Assembly: GCA_021787845.1 (NCBI GenBank)
Contig: JAJYLH010000012.1
Span: 33,017 to 97,016 of the forward strand
Source: Myxococcales bacterium
GTDB taxonomy: Bacteria; Myxococcota; Myxococcia; Myxococcales; JAJYLH01
Direction: 5' to 3'
Length of the DNA stretch: 64,000 nucleotides
A program made the position numbers and the translations under genes. Below, in pieces: positions 7,608-15,698 of this stretch (positions within the stretch are counted from its first letter, which is position 1; every line of letters begins with the position of its first letter). The notes under the pieces were generated by a model. That model saw only the letters and a list, made by a program, of their open reading frames with translations. It was not told the origin of the DNA and searched no databases.

Positions 7608-10589
7608 TCACGGCGGGTCGGCGTAGCCCGCCGGCCTGTTGCCGCATTCCATGTTGTCGAGCCAGGAGATCGACGCGTGCGTCGAGCCTCCGAAGCCCGG
7701 CCAGCCGGAGGTGGAGACGGTGCCGTCGCCGTTGGAGATGACGATGTGCCCGGCGTAGCCGTTGCGCCGGTTGCGGTCCCAGAAGAGAATCACGCCGCAC
7801 GGAGCGGTTCCCGCCCAGGGGTGGAGCTTGCCTTCGGCGCGGTAGGCGTCGAGGGAGTCCGCCGCGGTCGCTTTCTGAAGCTCCCGAACCGTGACCCCGG
7901 CGCCGTAGCGGAAAGCCTGGCTGACGAACGCCAGGCAGTAGTCCGAGTAGCTGTGGCCTTCGGCGAGTTGCTTGGCTTCCCAGGCGAGCGCTTCGCGCGA
8001 GTAGGCGTCGCAGCTTCCGGCATTGCACTGGTCGGGCGTGCCCGCCGGCTCGACCGCGCATCCGGCCGGGCAGGCCCTGACGGTCGAGAGCCGGCCGTTG
8101 GTGCACTGGTAGAGCGTGTTCGCGTTCGCTCCGACTTCCGATCCGCAGTACAGGCCGTCGCCCGCGGGGCAGCTCCCGCCAGCGCAGGCGTCGGGAGTGC
8201 CGGGCGGGTTGACCTGGCACCGGCTCGCGCAGACCTGCTGCACGCTGAGCCGCCCGCTCTGGCATCGGTAGAGCGTGTTCTGGTCGGCGCCGACCTCCGA
8301 GCCGCAGTAGAGCCCGTCCCCGGACGGGCACGGCGTCGCCCTGCACTGATCTTGCTGCCCCGGCGGGTTCACCTGGCAGCCGTTCGCGCACCTCTGGGAT
8401 ACCGCGAGCGTGCCATTGGTGCAGGTGTAGAGGGTGCTCGGCTCGGCGCCGACTTCCGACCCGCAGTAGAGCCCGTTGCCGGAGGGACAGGCGGCCGCCT
8501 TGCACTGATCTTGCTGGCCCGGCGGATTCACCTGGCAGCCGTTCGCGCACTTCTCGAGCGTGGTGAGGCCGCCATTCGTACACTGATAGAGCGTGTTCTG
8601 GTCCGCGCCGACCTCCGAGCCGCAGTAGACGCCGTTCCCCGACGGGCACGACGCGGTCTTGCACTGATCTTCCTGCCCCGATGGATTGACCTGGCATCCG
8701 TTCGCGCACTTCTGCGACACCGTGAGCGATCCGTTCGTGCACTGGTAGAGCGTGCTCTGGTCCGCGCCGACCTCGGACCCGCAGTAGAGCCCGTTGCCGG
8801 AAGGGCACGACGCCGATTTGCACTGGTCCGGCGTCCCGGCCGCGTTCGCTTGGCATCCGCTCGGGCACGCCTGCGCCACCGTCAGCGTGCCGTTGGCGCA
8901 GTCGTAGAGCGTGTTCGCGTCGCCGCCGACTTCCGCTCCACAGTAGAGGCCGTTGCCCGAAGGGCAAGTCACTTGCTTGCACTGATCTTCCTGGCCCGCG
9001 GGATTGACCTGGCATCCGTTGGCGCAGCGTTGCGAGACGGTGAGCGCGCCGTTGTCGCAGTCGTAGAGCGTGTTGGAGTCGGCGCCGACTTCGGAGCCGC
9101 AGTAGAGCCCGTTGCCCGATGGGCACGAACCGGACTTGCACGCGTCGGCGATCCCCGCCGAATTGACCTGGCATCCGTTCGCGCACTGCTCGTGTACCGT
9201 GAGCGTCCCGTCGTTGCAGTCGTAGAGCGTGTTCGCGTTCGCGCCGACCTCCGAGCCGCAGTAGAGGCCGTTGCCCGCCGGGCAGCTCGTCCCGTTGCAG
9301 TAGTCGGCGACGCCGGCCGGGCTCTGATGACATCCGCTCGCGCACGTCTTGGCCACGGTGAACGCGCCGTCGGTGCATTGATAGAGGGTGCTCGCATCCT
9401 TGCCGACTTCCGAGCCGCAATACAGTCCATTGCCGCTCGGGCAACTCGTCGTCGACTTGCACGCGTCGGCCGACCCGGCGCTATTCACCTGGCATCCACT
9501 GGAACAGCGTTGAGCGACCGCGAGCGTGCCATCGGTACACTGATAGAGCGTGTTGGCGTCTTCGCCGACTTCCGAACCGCAGTAGAGTCCGTTGCCGCTC
9601 GGGCAGCTCGGCTTGCAGGCGTCGGCGGTGCCCCCGCCGTTCACTTGGCACCCGTTCGAGCACTGCTGCACGGCCGTGACGTTCCCGTCGGTGCACTGAT
9701 AGAGGGTGCTCGCATCCTTGCCGACTTCCGAGCCGCAGTAGAGTCCGTTGCCGCTGGGGCAGCTCGTCGCCTTGCAGGCGTCGGGCGTGCCGCCGCCGTT
9801 GTGTTGGCATCCGTTGGCGCAGTGGTCGGCGACGGTCAACGCGCCGCTGGCGCAGTGGTACAGAGTCGATGGATCGGCTCCGACTTCCGATCCGCAGTAG
9901 AGCCCGTCGCCGTTCGGGCATCCGCTGCAGGCGTCGGGGAGGCCAGCGGGGTTGACCTGGCACGCGCCCGGGCAGCGCTCCTTGGATGAGACCACCCCGT
10001 CTTCGCAGTCGTAGAGGACGTTTGCGTCGAGCTGGAGCCGGCTGCCGCAGTAGAGTCCATTGCCGTCGGGGCACGAGGAGCAGGCGTCCTCGCTCCCGTT
10101 CGTGCCGTCGACGCAGATGCCCGGGCAGGTGGCGCTGACGAGAATCTGTCCCTTCTCGCAATCGTAGAGGGTCTGCGGGTCGCGGCCGAGGCGGTCGCCG
10201 CAATAGAGTCCGTCCCCGTCGGGGCAGGGGCAGGCGTCGGCGACGCCGTCGGCTCCGATGACGCACTGGCCGGCGCACGCTTGCGCGACGGCGATCTGAC
10301 CATCCTTGCAGGCATAGAGCTTGGTTGGGTCGAGCCCCAGCGTCTGCCCGCAGTACTCGCCATCGCCGTTGGGGCAGGCGGACCCGGCGTCGGGGTAGTC
10401 GGTGGGGACCTTCTGGAACGGGTCGCCGGCATCGGCCTCGGCGCCGCTGCCGCCGTCCGGCAGGCCCGAGCTCGACGCGTCGCCGGGCGCGTTCTCGGAG
10501 GGAACCTTGGCGGCCTGCGCGCACGCGGTGACGACGAACGCCGCCAGAATCCAGCCGCATCGTGCCTTGCGCCAGCCTGCGATGGACAT
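7608..10589 (-). CDS. Lipoprotein with 15 Cys-rich repeats and a CHAP domain
   Basis: A surface or periplasmic lipoprotein of 993 residues. The ATG at 10589 has a strong GGAGG seven bases upstream and gives a lipoprotein signal with lipobox VTAC (Cys23). After a Gly/Ser/Asp linker come 15 tandem repeats of about 53 residues (about 70-858). Each has six cysteines in the pattern CP.G.GLYCG......LY.C..G.L.....C..GC......D.C, which suggests three disulfides. Residues about 859-993 form a CHAP/NlpC-like amidase with candidate catalytic Cys885 (YSDYCLAFVSQAF) and His948 (YAGHIVISNGDG). By family, CHAP domains cleave peptidoglycan peptides or amidated glutathionyl substrates. The repeat stalk probably projects or anchors the enzyme. 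Confidence 0.85.
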   Translation of the reverse strand: MSIAGWRKARCGWILAAFVVTACAQAAKVPSENAPGDASSSGLPDGGSGAEADAGDPFQKVPTDYPDAGSACPNGDGEYCGQTLGLDPTKLYACKDGQIAVAQACAGQCVIGADGVADACPCPDGDGLYCGDRLGRDPQTLYDCEKGQILVSATCPGICVDGTNGSEDACSSCPDGNGLYCGSRLQLDANVLYDCEDGVVSSKERCPGACQVNPAGLPDACSGCPNGDGLYCGSEVGADPSTLYHCASGALTVADHCANGCQHNGGGTPDACKATSCPSGNGLYCGSEVGKDASTLYQCTDGNVTAVQQCSNGCQVNGGGTADACKPSCPSGNGLYCGSEVGEDANTLYQCTDGTLAVAQRCSSGCQVNSAGSADACKSTTSCPSGNGLYCGSEVGKDASTLYQCTDGAFTVAKTCASGCHQSPAGVADYCNGTSCPAGNGLYCGSEVGANANTLYDCNDGTLTVHEQCANGCQVNSAGIADACKSGSCPSGNGLYCGSEVGADSNTLYDCDNGALTVSQRCANGCQVNPAGQEDQCKQVTCPSGNGLYCGAEVGGDANTLYDCANGTLTVAQACPSGCQANAAGTPDQCKSASCPSGNGLYCGSEVGADQSTLYQCTNGSLTVSQKCANGCQVNPSGQEDQCKTASCPSGNGVYCGSEVGADQNTLYQCTNGGLTTLEKCANGCQVNPPGQQDQCKAAACPSGNGLYCGSEVGAEPSTLYTCTNGTLAVSQRCANGCQVNPPGQQDQCRATPCPSGDGLYCGSEVGADQNTLYRCQSGRLSVQQVCASRCQVNPPGTPDACAGGSCPAGDGLYCGSEVGANANTLYQCTNGRLSTVRACPAGCAVEPAGTPDQCNAGSCDAYSREALAWEAKQLAEGHSYSDYCLAFVSQAFRYGAGVTVRELQKATAADSLDAYRAEGKLHPWAGTAPCGVILFWDRNRRNGYAGHIVISNGDGTVSTSGWPGFGGSTHASISWLDNMECGNRPAGYADPP
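8016..10382 (-). repeat. 15 tandem coding repeats (about 158 bp each)
   Basis: Coding repeat array of the CHAP lipoprotein. Units 4-13 are nearly identical in protein sequence (CPSGNGLYCGSEVG), and the first three and last two have diverged. This pattern fits expansion by internal duplication. Unit length changes slightly, 50-54 codons. Confidence 0.85.
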
Positions 10590-10728
10590 CGCGCGACCTC
10601 CGGCGCCCGATTCTCCCGCTCGCGCGCCGGTGCGCCATCGGACAACCGGCGGACGAAAGGCGATCGATCGCGTCCGAGGCGCAGCGAGCCGCCTCGGCGC
10701 CGAGTAGACTTCCGCCGGGAGGCGTGCT

Positions 10729-11841
10729 TTGGACAAGCGAGCGGATCTCTGGCTGCAGAACCTCCGCGACGAGCGCGACGGCGCGGCGCTGTATGAAGGG
10801 ATGGCGGCGCTCGAGAAGAACCCGGCGCGAGCGGCGAGCTTTCGAGAGCTCGCCCAGGCCGAGCGCCGTCACGCGGAGTTGTGGGCGCAAAAGCTCGTCG
10901 CGCAAGGCGTGGCGCTGCCGGCGGACGCGCCCTCGTCGCGGGTGCGATTGACGTTGTGGCTCGCCCGGCGCCTGGGGGTCGCGGCGGTGCTCGGCCAGGT
11001 GGTCGAGACCGAGACCGTCGATGCCGACAAGTACGCGCAGCAGGGCGAGGACGCGGCGGCGCTGGTGGCGGAGGAGCAGGAGCATCGGGACGTGCTCGCG
11101 CGCATGCGCGGGCCCGCGACCGGCGGCGCCGCGGGGGCCATCGTCACCCGCGAGCGCTGGCACAAGGGCGGTCGCGCCGGGTCGATCCGGGCGGCGGTCT
11201 TTGGCATGAACGACGGGCTCATCTCCAACCTGTCGCTGGTCTTGGGCGTTGCCGCGGCGGGCGCGGCCGACCGAGCGCTGGTCGTCACCGGACTCGCGGG
11301 GCTCCTCGCCGGCGCCTGCTCGATGGCGGCTGGCGAGTACACGTCCGTCGCGAGCCAGCGCGACCTGCTCCGCCGCCAAATCGATCTCGAGCGCCGCGAG
11401 CTCGCCGAGGATCCCCGCGAAGAGGCTGCCGAGATCGCTCTCATCTTCGAGCAGAAGGGACTGTCGCCGGAGCAGGTCGGCCGCACGACGAGCGAAATCC
11501 TCAAGAACCCGGAAGCGGCGCTCGACACCCTCGTGCGCGAAGAGCTGGGCCTCGACCCCAGCGACCTCGGCTCGCCCCTGAGCGCGGCGCTCTCCTCCTT
11601 CGCGATGTTCGCTGTCGGCGCCGCGATGCCCATCCTGCCGTTCCTCTTCGCCCGCGGCTGGACCGCGGTCGGCATCGCCAGCGGTCTCGCGGCGGCTCTC
11701 CTCATTGCCGTCGGCACCCTGCTCGGCATCCTCGCCGGCACGAGTCCCATCAAGTCCGCCGCCCGGATGGTCGGACTCGCCGCCCTCGCCGCGGCAGTCA
11801 CTTTCGGATTGGGCCGGCTCGTCGGCAAGACGGTGGGATGA
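10729..11841 (+). CDS. Ferritin-like/VIT1 membrane fusion (MbfA-like)
   Basis: Likely an iron or manganese transporter with an attached metal-binding domain, 370 residues. Residues about 1-130 are a rubrerythrin/ferritin-like helical bundle with metal-ligand Glu/His candidates (LRDERDGAALYEGM, AEREHA-like AERRHAELW, EEQEHRDVLARM). Residues about 150-370 are a VIT1/CCC1-type membrane domain: AAVFGMNDGLISNLSLVLGV, GACSMAAGEYTSVASQRD, a cytosolic helical hairpin and three C-terminal hydrophobic helices. The start is TTG at 10729 with GGGAGG six bases upstream. The domain order matches Erv-Vit1/MbfA proteins that export iron. Confidence 0.88.
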   Translation: MDKRADLWLQNLRDERDGAALYEGMAALEKNPARAASFRELAQAERRHAELWAQKLVAQGVALPADAPSSRVRLTLWLARRLGVAAVLGQVVETETVDADKYAQQGEDAAALVAEEQEHRDVLARMRGPATGGAAGAIVTRERWHKGGRAGSIRAAVFGMNDGLISNLSLVLGVAAAGAADRALVVTGLAGLLAGACSMAAGEYTSVASQRDLLRRQIDLERRELAEDPREEAAEIALIFEQKGLSPEQVGRTTSEILKNPEAALDTLVREELGLDPSDLGSPLSAALSSFAMFAVGAAMPILPFLFARGWTAVGIASGLAAALLIAVGTLLGILAGTSPIKSAARMVGLAALAAAVTFGLGRLVGKTVG

Positions 11842-11857
11842 GACCGCTAGCCTCCGA

Positions 11858-12505
11858 TCATGGCGCACGAACAGGATGGACAGGAAGGTTCGTGTAGGTG
11901 TCGACCTCTCGCGGCTCGTGACAAGCCGCGACGAACGCATCGCACAGTGAAGTGCTGGGCCACGAGGTCAGCATCCGAGCGAGAAACGGTGTCCCCAATC
12001 CCGCGTCGTAGTCCTCGTCGCGAATTCGCACACTGGATTCGCTGGCGACAAGATAGACATCGCGACATTCGGTGCCGAGCGCTCCAAAGATATCTGAGTG
12101 GCAGATGGCAAAGATGAGCGATGCATGCCCCCTAAACGGGGCAAGCCACCCGCGAAGGTCGCCAGGCGAAACCCATTCTGGACCTGGACGGAACCCGCGT
12201 TGGTCGGGACGAGTGACAATCCCCTCCTTGCGGCCATGGTTGGCGACCACCATCACGAGGTTGTCGCTGGTCTCGGCCCGCAGCGCGATCAGATTCAGCT
12301 CGCGCTCCAGCGAGGCCCGCGTCGGGGGAAACAGGTGAAAGCCGTGTTCGCCGACAAGGCCAGATGGGGCGAAGACCAGCAAGTTCTCACGACTGACCCC
12401 GGCTCTTCGTCCAGCTTCCAGCGTGACCATCAAGTCGCGGCGGCAGATCTCCCGGTCTCCCGGGTGATCGAATCGCGCGGCCCACGCGATGAGAAACTGC
12501 GCCAT
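11858..12505 (-). CDS. Caspase-like (clan CD) cysteine protease
   Basis: A predicted protease of 215 residues. A clan CD catalytic dyad is visible: His90 in NLVMVVANHGRKEG after a hydrophobic strand, and Cys135 in SLIFAICHSDIFGAL after the next strand. The spacing and the CHSDIF context resemble caspase/legumain-type folds. It has no signal peptide or membrane segment. The ATG (12503-12505) overlaps the stop of the upstream gene as TGATG, so the two are translationally coupled. It is the last gene of a four-gene operon with an AAA ATPase. Bacterial caspase-like proteins often act in defence or programmed death; here this is inference from context. Confidence 0.72.
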   Translation of the reverse strand: MAQFLIAWAARFDHPGDREICRRDLMVTLEAGRRAGVSRENLLVFAPSGLVGEHGFHLFPPTRASLERELNLIALRAETSDNLVMVVANHGRKEGIVTRPDQRGFRPGPEWVSPGDLRGWLAPFRGHASLIFAICHSDIFGALGTECRDVYLVASESSVRIRDEDYDAGLGTPFLARMLTSWPSTSLCDAFVAACHEPREVDTYTNLPVHPVRAP

Positions 12506-12894
12506 CAGTTCAGCTCGATAAAGACAAACGGTACCCCAGACTCGGTTCTCGGCTGCGGGGGAAATTCGGCCGTCACTTCTGAGACACGCGAGAAATCGGG
12601 CGCGATGAAGTAGTAACGCGCACGGTGTCCCCACTTTGCCCGCGGACTCGGATCGACAAACGCAACCCAAGCCTCTTCGAACCCTTCGTCCTGTGGCGGC
12701 TGGATGGGGTTGAAGGCGAGATCGAGCAGCAAATCTCGTGCAACGGGAGAAGAAGAGAGACGGACCCGCGCCCCGGCGCCAAGGTCGTCCCTCAGCTTGT
12801 CGAGAACGAATGCGCGCGCGTCTTCGAACTGGGCCGCAGGTGGTACCACGACCTTGTACTCGCCTTTGAGGGCATCGGTGTAGCTCGGCGCCAC
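12505..12894 (-). CDS. Unknown protein in caspase/ATPase operon
   Basis: A 129-residue soluble protein that I do not recognise. Mixed alpha/beta composition, aromatic-rich in the second half (RARYYFIAPDF, VPFVFIEL). The GTG start overlaps the ATPase stop as TAGTG, and its own stop overlaps the protease ATG, so it is tightly embedded between the two. Such small middle genes can be adaptors, inhibitors or protease substrates. It lacks a hydrophobic pore-like segment, so a gasdermin identity is not supported. Confidence 0.7.
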   Translation of the reverse strand: MAPSYTDALKGEYKVVVPPAAQFEDARAFVLDKLRDDLGAGARVRLSSSPVARDLLLDLAFNPIQPPQDEGFEEAWVAFVDPSPRAKWGHRARYYFIAPDFSRVSEVTAEFPPQPRTESGVPFVFIELN

Positions 12895-13961
12895 TACCGC
12901 TCCTCCGGATCAGCAAGCCTGAAGACCAGCTCTCCCGGCACAGAGCCCGAAATGAGCACCGAGTGCGTGGTCACGATGAACTGGGTCGTCGGCAGGAATG
13001 CGCACAAAGCCGGGAGCATGATCCGTTGCCATCCCGGATGGAGGTGCTGCTCGATCTCGTCGATGAGGACGATGCCGTTCGCGGGTGCCCGGTAGGCGAG
13101 CTCCGCGAAGAGCAGCAGAATCGCGCGCTGGCCGTCGCTCAGGCCCTCGATGTCCCGCGGGCGGCCGTGCTCGAGGATGAGCGGCATCAGGTCGTCCGAC
13201 GGCTCGATGGTCGGGATGCTCTTGAAGAGCGACGGCATCGACAGCACCTCGCGCATGCGTCCGAACCAGCCATCGCGGTCCATCCGGTCTGGCGCGAGCA
13301 TCGCCAACGCGATCCGGCCGGCCAACGACTTGAACCGCTCGTTGTCCTCCGCCAGCGCGCCGACTCGGGGCTGGTGGCGCAGTGTCGCGAGCGTCGCCGC
13401 GTCAAAGGACTGGAGGATGTCGCGCCGCGCAGACAGATACACGAACGGAGCGCGCGAGGCGTCGCCTCGAATTTCCTCCTCCACCCGAACGCGTTGCGCT
13501 TCCTCCTCCGGCGAGAGCTGCACGATCGGTTTCTCTGGCGAATCGATGGCCTCGACCCGCCAGCCTTTGCCGGTCAGAACCTGCTCCAACGTCAGGGCAG
13601 TCAGCGCGAACGGAGCCTGCTCGCCATCGGATCTCTCATGGGCGCCAGCGATTTCCCGACGAATTCGGACACGCTGCTTCTTCTCGGCGTACGGGTGGAC
13701 GACACCTTCGAGCTCGATGAACGCGGGTTTGCCCTCCCCCGCCGCGGCATCCGAGACGTCCTTGGCTCCGAGCCGCGGACCCTTCAACAGGTCGTCGAGC
13801 CCACCTAGGGTCGAGGCGATCGCCCGAAGGAAGGTTGACTTCCCCGAACCGTTCGGCCCGATGACCACGTAGGTGGTCGTCACGACGTCACCGGATGGGA
13901 GCGAAAGATCGAGCGAGCGGATCGACCGCAGGTTCTCGATGTGGATGCGGGTCAGGTGCAT
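12894..13961 (-). CDS. AAA/ABC-type ATPase (AAA_21-like)
   Basis: A 355-residue P-loop ATPase of the RecF/OLD/SMC-like ABC class. It has Walker A GPNGSGKST (about residue 34), a signature-like LSDGQRAILL, Walker B with catalytic Glu in GIVLIDEIEQHLHP, and the H-loop TTHSVLI. The opening MHLTRIHIENLRSIRSLDLSL is typical of AAA_21/OLD-like ATPases found in defence systems. It lacks a C-terminal TOPRIM domain, so it is not a full OLD nuclease. It lies 12 bp after the 208-residue gene and overlaps the next gene by one base. Confidence 0.88.
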   Translation of the reverse strand: MHLTRIHIENLRSIRSLDLSLPSGDVVTTTYVVIGPNGSGKSTFLRAIASTLGGLDDLLKGPRLGAKDVSDAAAGEGKPAFIELEGVVHPYAEKKQRVRIRREIAGAHERSDGEQAPFALTALTLEQVLTGKGWRVEAIDSPEKPIVQLSPEEEAQRVRVEEEIRGDASRAPFVYLSARRDILQSFDAATLATLRHQPRVGALAEDNERFKSLAGRIALAMLAPDRMDRDGWFGRMREVLSMPSLFKSIPTIEPSDDLMPLILEHGRPRDIEGLSDGQRAILLLFAELAYRAPANGIVLIDEIEQHLHPGWQRIMLPALCAFLPTTQFIVTTHSVLISGSVPGELVFRLADPEER

Positions 13962-13973
13962 CGGAGATCCCCA

Positions 13974-14600
13974 CTATCCCAGCGGTTGGTCGAGATACGT
14001 GAACAAGGGCGCGTTGGCAAGGTCGTTGAGCTCGCGCGCCGCGCGCTCGTAGTTCCGGAACGCCTGGAGGTAGGCGTTTCGGGCATCAATCTGTTCTTGC
14101 GTCGGAGCAGGGATCCGGCGATAGGCCCGCCCGCACTGGAGCCCGATGACGAACAGCGAGCGGCCACAGACTCCGGCGATCAGCGGGAGCCGCATTCGTC
14201 CGGCCTCATCGTCGAGTAGAGCGCGCGCCTGCCGGAGACCTTCGCGTTCGATGACGTGGATCTGGATCTCATCATCGTCCAGCACGAAACGAGGAAGCGA
14301 ATCCGAACGAAGAGAATCGGTCCGCAGGAGTAGCTCGTCGAGGCTCATCCTCATATCACGTCGCGCCGCTTGCCAGTGGTGAGGCCATGACACCTCCACG
14401 AGAAGAGAACTGGCACCGAACATCACACCGACGCGGAACTCGGCAGGAGCCGCACGAAAACTTGGCCCCAGGCTGGCTTCCACACCCGGACTCAACGAAA
14501 GAAAGTCGCTTGTGAGGGCGTCGACGTTAGCCTGCGACAGGGAGCCTGATGCACCTGCTCGAGCCAACGCCTTCTGAAACTCCTGCCAGTCCCTCACCAT
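13974..14600 (-). CDS. Unknown first gene of caspase/ATPase operon
   Basis: A 208-residue soluble protein that I do not recognise. The ATG at 14600 is chosen because the sequence becomes ordinary protein there (MVRDWQEFQKALARAG), while upstream codons look non-coding. The C-terminal third is helical and charged (TQEQIDARNAYLQAFRNYERAARELND), and a central part is rich in acidic strands (RFVLDDDEIQIHVIE). No membrane segment is seen. Only 12 bp separates it from the ATPase gene. It may be the sensor or targeting component, but that is guesswork. Confidence 0.65.
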   Translation of the reverse strand: MVRDWQEFQKALARAGASGSLSQANVDALTSDFLSLSPGVEASLGPSFRAAPAEFRVGVMFGASSLLVEVSWPHHWQAARRDMRMSLDELLLRTDSLRSDSLPRFVLDDDEIQIHVIEREGLRQARALLDDEAGRMRLPLIAGVCGRSLFVIGLQCGRAYRRIPAPTQEQIDARNAYLQAFRNYERAARELNDLANAPLFTYLDQPLG

Positions 14601-14697
14601 CGAGCCGACTATACGCGAGCCGCCGCCCGCGCGCTCGTCTTCATCCGGAGCTGACCTCTGGGCCATCCGCCCTGATGCGTGCCCGCCGGCCGGTTGC

Positions 14698-14717
14698 GCG
14701 CCCAGCGGCACCCCCGT
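14698..14717. repeat. 20-bp direct repeat, left of HEPN/MNT pair
   Basis: GCGCCCAGCGGCACCCCCGT occurs here and again at 15588-15607, in the same orientation, with weaker similarity continuing outward (GGCTcTCGGC versus GGCTTCCGGC). The two copies bracket the HEPN/nucleotidyltransferase pair. Confidence 0.65.
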
Positions 14718-14764
14718 CGGCTCTCGGCTACGGCATCGCCTGACGCGGCGCCGCGCTCCCGGCA

Positions 14765-15088
14765 TCATCCCGCCCGAACGCCCGCCTCGGCCCAGGCGCG
14801 AAGCTGCCGCAAGAGTTCTCGCGCCGCAGGGCGGTCGAGCGGAGCCGAGGTGGACGCGAGGAAGTCGTAGCGGGCCTCGACCGCGAATGGGGTCCAAACG
14901 TCCAGCTCGGACAAGGCATCCGGCAGTGGATGCCCCGCGTCCGACAGGAGGTCCGCAAGCTCCCCGAGATCGTGCGTCTTGCGATACACCACCACGTGCG
15001 CTGCGAGCACGGCCTTGAACAGCTTTTCCGCGGCTTGCTGGAAGTGGAACCCGACCACCTCGTCGGCGATGTCGGCGTCGGCGAGCAC
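14765..15088 (-). CDS. HEPN-domain protein, N-terminus cut by an amber codon
   Basis: HEPN partner of a minimal nucleotidyltransferase, 107 residues from a GTG at 15088. Family hallmarks are ADEVVGFHFQQAAEKLFKAVLAA and the RKTHDL segment that contributes the HEPN catalytic Arg/His region. In-frame sequence upstream reads RDLAERLLAKAA, then TAG (15110-15112), then DELLLDR, directly continuous with the HEPN body. This is the normal family N-terminus, so an amber codon seems to have split the first helix. The gene is either restarted at the internal GTG or inactive. The full-length start would have been near TTG 15157, overlapping the nucleotidyltransferase gene. Confidence 0.75.
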   Translation of the reverse strand: MLADADIADEVVGFHFQQAAEKLFKAVLAAHVVVYRKTHDLGELADLLSDAGHPLPDALSELDVWTPFAVEARYDFLASTSAPLDRPAARELLRQLRAWAEAGVRAG

Positions 15089-15143
15089 GCGATCGAGGAG
15101 GAGCTCGTCCTACGCGGCTTTGGCGAGCAACCGTTCGGCGAGA

Positions 15144-15464
15144 TCACGAGGTCTCAAGCAGCACCCGGCCTTCCTTCAGCGCGGGGTACAGAGCCGTTCC
15201 TGGCAGCCCGCCCCATTCGGCGACGTCGCGGTCGGTGACGACCAGCAGGTCGACCGGGATGCGCAGCGGGCGCAGGACGCGCCGCAGACGGACCAGCTCG
15301 GCGCGCCGATCGACAAGCCCGGGCTCGACCACGAGCAAGTCCACATCGCTTTCGGGGCCGGCATCGCCGCGAGCATGGGACCCGAACAGGATGAGCGTCG
15401 CCGAAGGCGCTGCCTCTCGGAGTAGCTCCGCGGCACGCGCGATGGTCTCGGGAACGACGCCCAT
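15144..15464 (-). CDS. MNT-type nucleotidyltransferase
   Basis: A minimal nucleotidyltransferase of 106 residues with the signature GSHARGDAGPESDVDLLVVE (GS...DxDL metal-binding aspartates). In HEPN/MNT modules this protein is typically the antitoxin, adding nucleotides to the HEPN toxin. The gene precedes and would overlap the intact HEPN gene. The island position next to the caspase/ATPase operon supports a conflict role. Confidence 0.85.
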   Translation of the reverse strand: MGVVPETIARAAELLREAAPSATLILFGSHARGDAGPESDVDLLVVEPGLVDRRAELVRLRRVLRPLRIPVDLLVVTDRDVAEWGGLPGTALYPALKEGRVLLETS

Positions 15465-15587
15465 GCCTGGAAGCTAGCACCCCTATCCGGTTGACGCACT
15501 TGCCCCGACGTTGGAGCCGACACGTAACAACCGTCCGAACTCCGCGTCAATCGGAGTCACCGAAGCCAGCTCTCGCGATTCGGGCTT

Positions 15588-15607
15588 GCGCCCAGCGGCA
15601 CCCCCGT
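15588..15607. repeat. 20-bp direct repeat, right of HEPN/MNT pair
   Basis: Second copy of GCGCCCAGCGGCACCCCCGT (see 14698-14717). The pair spans about 890 bp and could mark a former mobile unit or be two members of a dispersed repeat. Confidence 0.65.
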
Positions 15608-15698
15608 TGGCTTCCGGCAGGGGTCTCGCCTCTCAGGCGCCGGCTCAGGTCGTGGTCGCCGGGGTCGGGGCCGTCTGGGCACCGGAGGCGGTGCCGCT

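Noticed and set aside
8016..10382. CRISPR-like array of regular repeats
   Set aside because: The repeats are a continuous coding frame of about 53 codons with conserved cysteines, with no unique spacers, and no cas genes are near.
9481..11940. Very long minus-strand open frame (819 codons) overlapping the CHAP lipoprotein and VIT1 genes
   Set aside because: It is an Arg-rich shadow frame caused by high GC; it crosses two well-supported genes and has no domain.
12505..14600. Gasdermin near the caspase-like protease
   Set aside because: Neither unknown protein has the length, N-terminal Cys or hydrophobic pattern expected of bacterial gasdermins.
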